Source: Candidatus Atribacteria bacterium (GTDB lineage Bacteria > Atribacterota > Atribacteria > Atribacterales > Atribacteraceae). From it: a DNA stretch of 9,865 nt. The stretch is taken from assembly GCA_003561145.1 (NCBI GenBank), contig PWXL01000075.1, positions 1-9,865 of the forward strand, written 5' to 3'. This document shows positions 6,480 through 9,865 of this stretch, one piece after another (positions within the stretch are counted from its first letter, which is position 1; each line of letters opens with the position of its first letter). The notes under the pieces were generated by a model. It was given only the letters and a program-made list of their open reading frames with translations, was not told the DNA's origin and did no database searches. The translations under genes were made by a program, and so were the position numbers.

Positions 6480-7351
6480 GCTTCTTCCCTCCTCCTCCAA
6501 ACCCTCAGAAAGATATTGGCAATGATGACAATAATGGCCAGCTGAAAGTAGGCCATGGAGGATGCATACCCCATGCTGAAATGCCGGAAACCGGTGAGGT
6601 AATTGTAAAAAGATACTGTTTCTGAAGCCTGGCCGGGTCCTCCAAAGGTGATCAAAAACACCAGGTCAAAGATTTTAAAAGTATCCATGATCCGGATAAG
6701 GATGACAATGATCATCACCGGGCGCAAAAGAGGAACCAACATGTAGGTAAATATCTGCCACCGGTTGGCCCCATCCACCCTGGCTGCTTCATAGAGTTCA
6801 TCGGGAATAGCTTGTAACCCGGCCAGGAGGACGATCATCATGAAAGGAGTCCATTCCCAGATGTCGGCGAGAATAATGGAATAAATCGCCATGTCCGTAC
6901 TTCCTAACCAGTTTACCGAACTCAATCCAGCCATGTTAAGCATATAATTTAATGGACCGTAACGATAGTGGTAGATAATTCTCCAGATACACCCCACCAC
7001 TACAGGGGAAACCATCATGGGAAGGAGAAAAAGGGTGGAAACCAGGTTTTTCCCCCGAAAGCTCCGATTCAAAAGGAGAGCCACCCCTAACCCAAGGGCA
7101 AACTGGGCTCCTACTCCGAAAAAAAGCACCCTGCCGGTATTCATTAAAGAGTTAAGAAAGCGGCTGTCTGTCAGTAACCGAGCGTAGTTTCGGAGACCGA
7201 CAAAAACCCTGTCTGCACCTATACCGATTTCCCATTCACAGAGGCTCAACCAGAAGGAGTATATTAAGGGGAAAATGGAAATAATCAAAATTATAATGAC
7301 CGTGGGAAGAACAAAAAAAAGGGGAAGATATCTTTCTCGTTTCCCTTTCAT
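6476..7351 (-). CDS. Carbohydrate ABC transporter permease, MalF/UgpA-type (CUT1)
   Basis: About 291 residues with six predicted membrane helices, beginning with YLPLFFVLPTVIIILIISIF after a short basic N-terminus (MKGKRER). The EAA loop is YEAARVDGANRWQIFTYMLVP, and FGGPGQASETVSFY near the C-terminus is a common UgpA/MalF-like element. It should pair with the downstream permease to form the membrane channel. The start is ambiguous. The ATG at 7351 has a G-rich ribosome-binding stretch (GGGGGGGTGG) about 10 bases upstream. A GTG at 7366 would add five residues but leaves very little spacing. It lies 113-128 bp downstream of the binding-protein gene, with a strong palindrome between them. Confidence 0.9.
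   Translation of the reverse strand: MKGKRERYLPLFFVLPTVIIILIISIFPLIYSFWLSLCEWEIGIGADRVFVGLRNYARLLTDSRFLNSLMNTGRVLFFGVGAQFALGLGVALLLNRSFRGKNLVSTLFLLPMMVSPVVVGCIWRIIYHYRYGPLNYMLNMAGLSSVNWLGSTDMAIYSIILADIWEWTPFMMIVLLAGLQAIPDELYEAARVDGANRWQIFTYMLVPLLRPVMIIVILIRIMDTFKIFDLVFLITFGGPGQASETVSFYNYLTGFRHFSMGYASSMAYFQLAIIVIIANIFLRVWRRREEA
6477..6498 (-). promoter_or_regulatory. Coupled GTGA start/stop with purine-rich ribosome-binding site
   Basis: On the minus strand a GGAGGAGGAGGG tract (6498-6487) precedes GTG at 6479-6477, whose last two bases belong to the TGA stop (6478-6476) of the upstream permease. This decides the start of the MalG-like permease and implies coupled, roughly equal synthesis of the two permease subunits. 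Confidence 0.6.
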
Positions 7352-7373
7352 GGACAAGGTAACCACCCCCCCT

Positions 7374-7415
7374 CTCTTTCTACACCGGGGGGATATCCCC
7401 CCGGTGTAGAAAGAG
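7374..7415. repeat. Perfect 42-bp palindrome between binding-protein and permease genes
   Basis: Two 19-base arms (7374-7392 and 7397-7415) are exact reverse complements around a self-complementary ATAT. The arms include CTTTCTACACC followed by six G. In RNA this is a very stable stem. It lies downstream of the binding-protein stop and directly before the G-rich ribosome-binding site of the first permease. There is no T run after it on the minus strand, so it is not a simple intrinsic terminator in the operon direction. Its position matches stem-loops that protect binding-protein mRNA and reduce permease expression in other sugar ABC operons, such as the malE-malF interval. Confidence 0.85.
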
Positions 7416-7478
7416 TTTCCTCCTTATTTTTCTACAAGAAATTTGAATTCATTGTTAGGAAAATCCAGGGGAATACCG

Positions 7479-8891
7479 TTAATCCCATAAACCGGCTTCT
7501 CTCCAACCTTCCACTAGCTCCACGTAAAATGCTTTTTGCGCCTCGAATCCTAATCGATTGGTTATATCCCGCCAGGCCGAAGCTGCGTCGTCCAAGGCTT
7601 GCTGAGGCTCTTTTGCTCCAACTATGGCATTTGTTAATTCCACACCCAAGGTATCCAGGTATTCAACCGTCCCGGGAAGAGTCAATTCCGGAAATCCGTT
7701 TTCCAGGTTTTGCCTGAGTCCAGCTAAATAAATTTCCGCGTCCCTGATCTCTTCGAACATTCCATAGGCTTCTGGATGTTCAAAGTGAGAGAACCGATAT
7801 GGATCCAATCCAGTCAAATGAGTAGATACATCATCCAGGCTGGTCACCACCGACAGGTGCCAGATGACTTGGTAGGCTTTCCAGGGGTCTTCAGCGTCAG
7901 CGGCGATGGCCAAGACCCTGCCGGCCGGCATGGGGGCACGGAAATAAACCTCACCGTTCACTCTCACACCGGGCACATGAGTAGCCCCTATTTTTCCAAC
8001 AATCCTGGATTCTGCGGGATCAGCTCCTTTTTTACCAATGCAGGGCCATTGCATCACCATGAAGCAGTCCCCTTCCAGGAACACATCTTTCAATTCCTCG
8101 TACCCATAGGCCAGGACATCAGGGGGTGAGTAATTGTGGAATTCCATCATTATTTCCGTGGCCTTGACGGCGGCTTCGGAGTTGATGCCTGGTTCGAAGG
8201 TTTCCTCGTCAAAGTAGACTCCCCCATGACTCGCGAACATAGCAGCCCACCAACCCCATAGCTGATCTTTTACACCGTAGTAGGCCGTTCCGTAGAAATC
8301 CCTATTCAATACCTCGCCGGCCAGGGTTTCCCCCGCCTTCCTGGTGAAGAACTCTGCCACGTCCAGGAATTCATCCCAGGTTTCCGGAACTTTGAGCTCG
8401 TAACCATGCTTATCCTGGAAGGCTGCCTTTTCCTCTTCGTTTTCCAAAAGGTCCAGCCGGTAGTACAAACTTAAGACGTCACCATCGTAGGGAAGGGCAA
8501 ATACCTCACCTTTGTACTTACAGTAAAACTCGAGGTAGGCGGGAATGATGTCATCAAAGTTGGGGTCTTTTTCCTGGATGAAATCGTCCAGCGGATAGAG
8601 CCATCCATTAGCAGCGAATTCTGCCAGAAACTTGGGGTAAACAATCATAAAATCGTAAGCACCGGTTTCACCAATAAATTCTATTCTTTGTGATTCGTAC
8701 AGGAGACCAAATGGGACTCCTACTTGTATGAGTTCAACACCATACAGTTCTCTGAAATCTCCTTCATACCATTCAAAAGGCCGCATATTGTGACCGGCGT
8801 CTCCTACTACTGTTAGTGTCGTTGTTGCCGCATAGGCTGCAGAAGTGAGGAAAACAAGAGCAATGACCAACACAAAAATTTTCTTAAACAT
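7479..8891 (-). CDS. Extracellular sugar-binding protein of the ABC transporter (CUT1 family)
   Basis: A 470-residue periplasmic solute-binding protein that captures the sugar and delivers it to the two permeases. The N-terminus is a clear Sec signal peptide: MFKK, the hydrophobic core IFVLVIALVFLTSAA and a cleavage site after AYA (about residue 21). There is no lipobox Cys, so it is probably free in a periplasm and not a lipoprotein. The mature part has the family-1 binding-protein layout: FMIVYPKFLAEFAANGWLYP (hinge and beta-alpha units), VPETWDEFLDVAEFF, EGDCFMVMQWPC and many aromatic residues able to stack on sugar rings. GGGGGG precedes the ATG. It is first in the minus-strand operon. 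The ligand cannot be read from sequence; convergence on a deoxyribokinase-like gene suggests a deoxypentose, pentose or nucleoside. Confidence 0.9.
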   Translation of the reverse strand: MFKKIFVLVIALVFLTSAAYAATTTLTVVGDAGHNMRPFEWYEGDFRELYGVELIQVGVPFGLLYESQRIEFIGETGAYDFMIVYPKFLAEFAANGWLYPLDDFIQEKDPNFDDIIPAYLEFYCKYKGEVFALPYDGDVLSLYYRLDLLENEEEKAAFQDKHGYELKVPETWDEFLDVAEFFTRKAGETLAGEVLNRDFYGTAYYGVKDQLWGWWAAMFASHGGVYFDEETFEPGINSEAAVKATEIMMEFHNYSPPDVLAYGYEELKDVFLEGDCFMVMQWPCIGKKGADPAESRIVGKIGATHVPGVRVNGEVYFRAPMPAGRVLAIAADAEDPWKAYQVIWHLSVVTSLDDVSTHLTGLDPYRFSHFEHPEAYGMFEEIRDAEIYLAGLRQNLENGFPELTLPGTVEYLDTLGVELTNAIVGAKEPQQALDDAASAWRDITNRLGFEAQKAFYVELVEGWREAGLWD

Positions 8892-9041
8892 GGTGATCCC
8901 CCCTTCGTGGGAAATAATGAGGTTTGACAGATAAACCAGCTCAATGCATGCTCATCAGGAAAAGTATTCGCTTCAGTGTGAGTGCGGTTGTGAGTGTAGG
9001 AGAATTGATAATTATGTTAAAAAAGTCAAACCGTTACAAAT

Positions 9042-9070
9042 AATTTATCATAAAACTTTTTATTTGTCAA
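9042..9070 (-). promoter_or_regulatory. Sigma70-type promoter of the ABC transport operon
   Basis: On the minus strand a perfect -35 TTGACA (9070-9065) is followed after exactly 17 bp by TAAATT (9047-9042), which matches the -10 consensus at four of six positions in a very AT-rich setting. Transcription would begin near 9035, leaving a leader of about 145 nt before the binding-protein start. A second TTGACT lies further downstream near 9025-9030 without a good partner. Confidence 0.55.
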
Positions 9071-9077
9071 AATTCTT

Positions 9078-9103
9078 ATTGACTCATGTCCGAATTGACT
9101 CAT
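9078..9103. repeat. Tandem direct repeat ATTGACTCAT, candidate operator
   Basis: ATTGACTCAT occurs at 9078-9087 and again at 9094-9103, a 16-bp period. The core TGACTCA is near-palindromic. The pair sits just upstream of the -35 of the minus-strand transport promoter, at about -43 to -68, where an activator would bind. A nearly identical TTGAGTCATC is at 4508-4517 in front of the kinase. Confidence 0.4.
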
Positions 9104-9106
9104 CAA

Positions 9107-9120
9107 TTTCCTTAAGGAAA
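9107..9120. promoter_or_regulatory. 14-bp perfect palindrome, candidate operator
   Basis: TTTCCTTAAGGAAA is a perfect 14-bp inverted repeat four bases beyond the second ATTGACTCAT copy and upstream of the transport-operon promoter. It could bind a dimeric regulator. No regulator gene is in the window, and a palindrome of this size in AT-rich DNA may also be chance. Confidence 0.3.
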
Positions 9121-9205
9121 ACCAATCGTTACCTCACCGAAAAATCTAAAAATACTTTTCATGCCTTCCAAGGTATTATCGAGGGGAGGCGTGATAAGAG
9201 GTGGG

Positions 9206-9345
9206 ATGAGCTTGCCAACCCGAAGAGAGATCACCCAACATCTGGCAAAAGACTATCGGAAGCGGGAAAAAAGAGAAAACGCACCTGCTGAACGAATTCA
9301 TTCGTCTCATGTGTGTGGGGTGTGAAACATAAGGCATTTTTTTAC
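9206..9345 (+). pseudogene. Decayed transposase/integrase N-terminal fragment
   Basis: From the ATG at 9206, with AGAGGTGGG upstream, the frame reads MSLPTRREITQHLAKDYRK. Near 9260-9266 the homology seems to move to another frame, continuing KKEKTHLLNEFIRL before losing similarity and hitting a TAA near 9330. Joined, PTRREIT..LA..YRK..KKEK..LLNEF.. resembles the N-terminal DNA-binding start of Mu/IS-type transposases with a DDE integrase core, in which this segment is followed by TGYNR. The unshifted frame stops at 9323-9325. No DDE domain, terminal inverted repeats or target duplications were seen. It is most likely the relic of an insertion sequence. The assignment rests on a short motif remembered from the family. 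Confidence 0.45.
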
Positions 9346-9585
9346 TGAAAATCCGTAGAATCTGGCCGAACATACTGCTACACTTACTCATGGGAGGTTT
9401 CCTTTTATCCAGAGAGAGCCCGACCTTTGTTTTAGCGGTGGTATCGTTTGGTGTGGTAGTACACGTACCGTGCAACCGCCTGAAAAAGGTCTTTTTTCCA
9501 TGTATGTTTCATACCCAAAAAGCTATTTTGGACATAATCACAAAAAATTGAAGGGTATAAAACAAGAAAAAGCAGGAGGTATACC

Positions 9586-9865
9586 ATGGTTACGAAACAA
9601 TGGGGGTCGGTCGATGGGACTACTTTTCCACAAGTATCATTGGAGATACCCGGCCCGAAATCCCGTGAATATCACGAGCGGGCCAGCCGGTTTATGAAAG
9701 GATATTCGAGCCAGGTCCGCCTGTTTCCGGTGGTCTTTGAATCGGGAAAAGGTGCCACTCTCACTGATGTAGACGGCAACACCTACATCGACTTTTCTTC
9801 GGGGATTTATGTCACGACTCTTGGACACTGTCATCCCAAGGTAAGCGAAGCGGTTGCTCATTATG
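9586..9865 (+). CDS. Class III PLP-dependent aminotransferase, N-terminal part (3' end outside window)
   Basis: The open frame runs from ATG 9586 to the window end, giving 93 residues of a protein normally 400-460 long. An ideal AGGAGG at 9574-9579 precedes it. The sequence follows the class III (ornithine/4-aminobutyrate type) N-terminus: a helical lead SREYHERASRFMKGY, then VVFESGKGATLTDVDGNTYID, FSSGIYVTTLGHCHPKV and the start of the helix SEAVAHY. The active-site lysine and PLP-binding segments are beyond the window, so substrate (4-aminobutyrate, ornithine, beta-alanine, amino alcohols or others) cannot be assigned. It is divergent from the ABC operon and 694 bp from it, so a functional link to the microcompartment is uncertain, although some BMC loci do include class III aminotransferases. 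Confidence 0.9.
   Translation, partial: MVTKQWGSVDGTTFPQVSLEIPGPKSREYHERASRFMKGYSSQVRLFPVVFESGKGATLTDVDGNTYIDFSSGIYVTTLGHCHPKVSEAVAHY

Larger units (their letters stand above)
8892..9585. other. 694-bp intergenic region between divergent transport operon and aminotransferase
   Basis: This AT-rich stretch carries no intact gene that I can support. From left to right it holds the leader and promoter of the minus-strand transport operon (8892-9070), a tandem 10-bp repeat and a 14-bp palindrome (9078-9120), and a broken transposase-like fragment (9206-9345). Then about 240 bp show nothing clear except the leader of the aminotransferase with its AGGAGG site. The longer open frames here, about 115 residues at 8944-9291 and 99 residues on the minus strand at 9176-9475, have no recognisable motif and low-complexity Lys/Ser/Thr-rich content. 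Confidence 0.6.

Noticed and set aside
7374..7415. Palindrome as an intrinsic terminator of the binding-protein gene
   Set aside because: In the direction of the operon the stem is followed by a purine-rich G stretch, not a T run. The T-rich side lies in the opposite direction, where no gene ends nearby.
9022..9042. LacI-type operator in the AAACCGTTACAAA segment near the transport promoter
   Set aside because: Its half sites are not symmetrical around a central CG, so the match to the family consensus is too poor to claim.
8944..9291. A 115-codon plus-strand frame in the intergenic region
   Set aside because: It overlaps the transport promoter and repeats, is Lys/Ser/Thr-rich without motif, and has no ribosome-binding site.
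9486..9502. AAAAAG/CTTTTT inverted pair as a terminator
   Set aside because: The loop is only two bases, the stem is all A-T but for one pair, and no intact gene ends just before it.
9470..9697. A 75-codon plus-strand frame overlapping the aminotransferase start
   Set aside because: The aminotransferase frame has an ideal AGGAGG site and clear family motifs. This frame begins without a ribosome-binding site and runs through it out of frame.

Overview
The window is bacterial, with dense Shine-Dalgarno-led genes and roughly balanced base composition. It carries most of a bacterial microcompartment (BMC) locus of the 'sugar-phosphate-utilising' kind: its central enzyme is a deoxyribose-phosphate aldolase, not a diol dehydratase, ammonia-lyase or glycyl-radical enzyme. 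Such loci are best known from candidate Atribacterota (OP9/JS1) and some Firmicutes. The solute-binding protein has a plain Sec signal peptide with no lipobox, which suits a two-membrane cell. An Atribacterota-like host is my inference, not something the sequence proves.

Layout. Positions 1-4404 (+) form a tight BMC operon: the end of a trimeric shell protein (BMC-T), a CoA-acylating aldehyde dehydrogenase (PduP-like), two pentameric vertex proteins (EutN/CcmL, BMC-P), an RpiB-like sugar-phosphate isomerase, deoxyribose-phosphate aldolase (DeoC) and a PduL phosphotransacylase. After a 285-bp gap comes a PfkB-family sugar kinase (4693-5637, +) that looks more like a deoxyribokinase than a ribokinase. 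Converging on it from the right, only 17 bp away, is a minus-strand ABC sugar-uptake operon: binding protein (8891-7479), MalF-like permease (7351-6476) and MalG-like permease (6479-5655). A perfect 42-bp palindrome sits between the binding-protein and permease genes. The 694-bp region 8892-9585 holds the divergent promoter of the transport operon, operator-like repeats and a decayed transposase fragment. The window ends inside a class III aminotransferase (9586 onward, +).

How the genes fit together (inference). The ABC system imports a pentose or deoxypentose. The kinase makes 2-deoxyribose 5-phosphate in the cytosol. Inside the shell DeoC splits it to glyceraldehyde 3-phosphate and acetaldehyde, the dehydrogenase turns acetaldehyde into acetyl-CoA, and PduL makes acetyl-phosphate and recycles CoA. 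All four BMC enzymes have N-terminal amphipathic extensions that look like encapsulation peptides, and the kinase does not. The puzzling member is the RpiB homologue: the catalytic cysteine of the family is replaced by aspartate while the ring-opening histidine is kept, and a 2-deoxy sugar cannot undergo the usual aldose-ketose isomerisation. Its role here is the main open question of the window.
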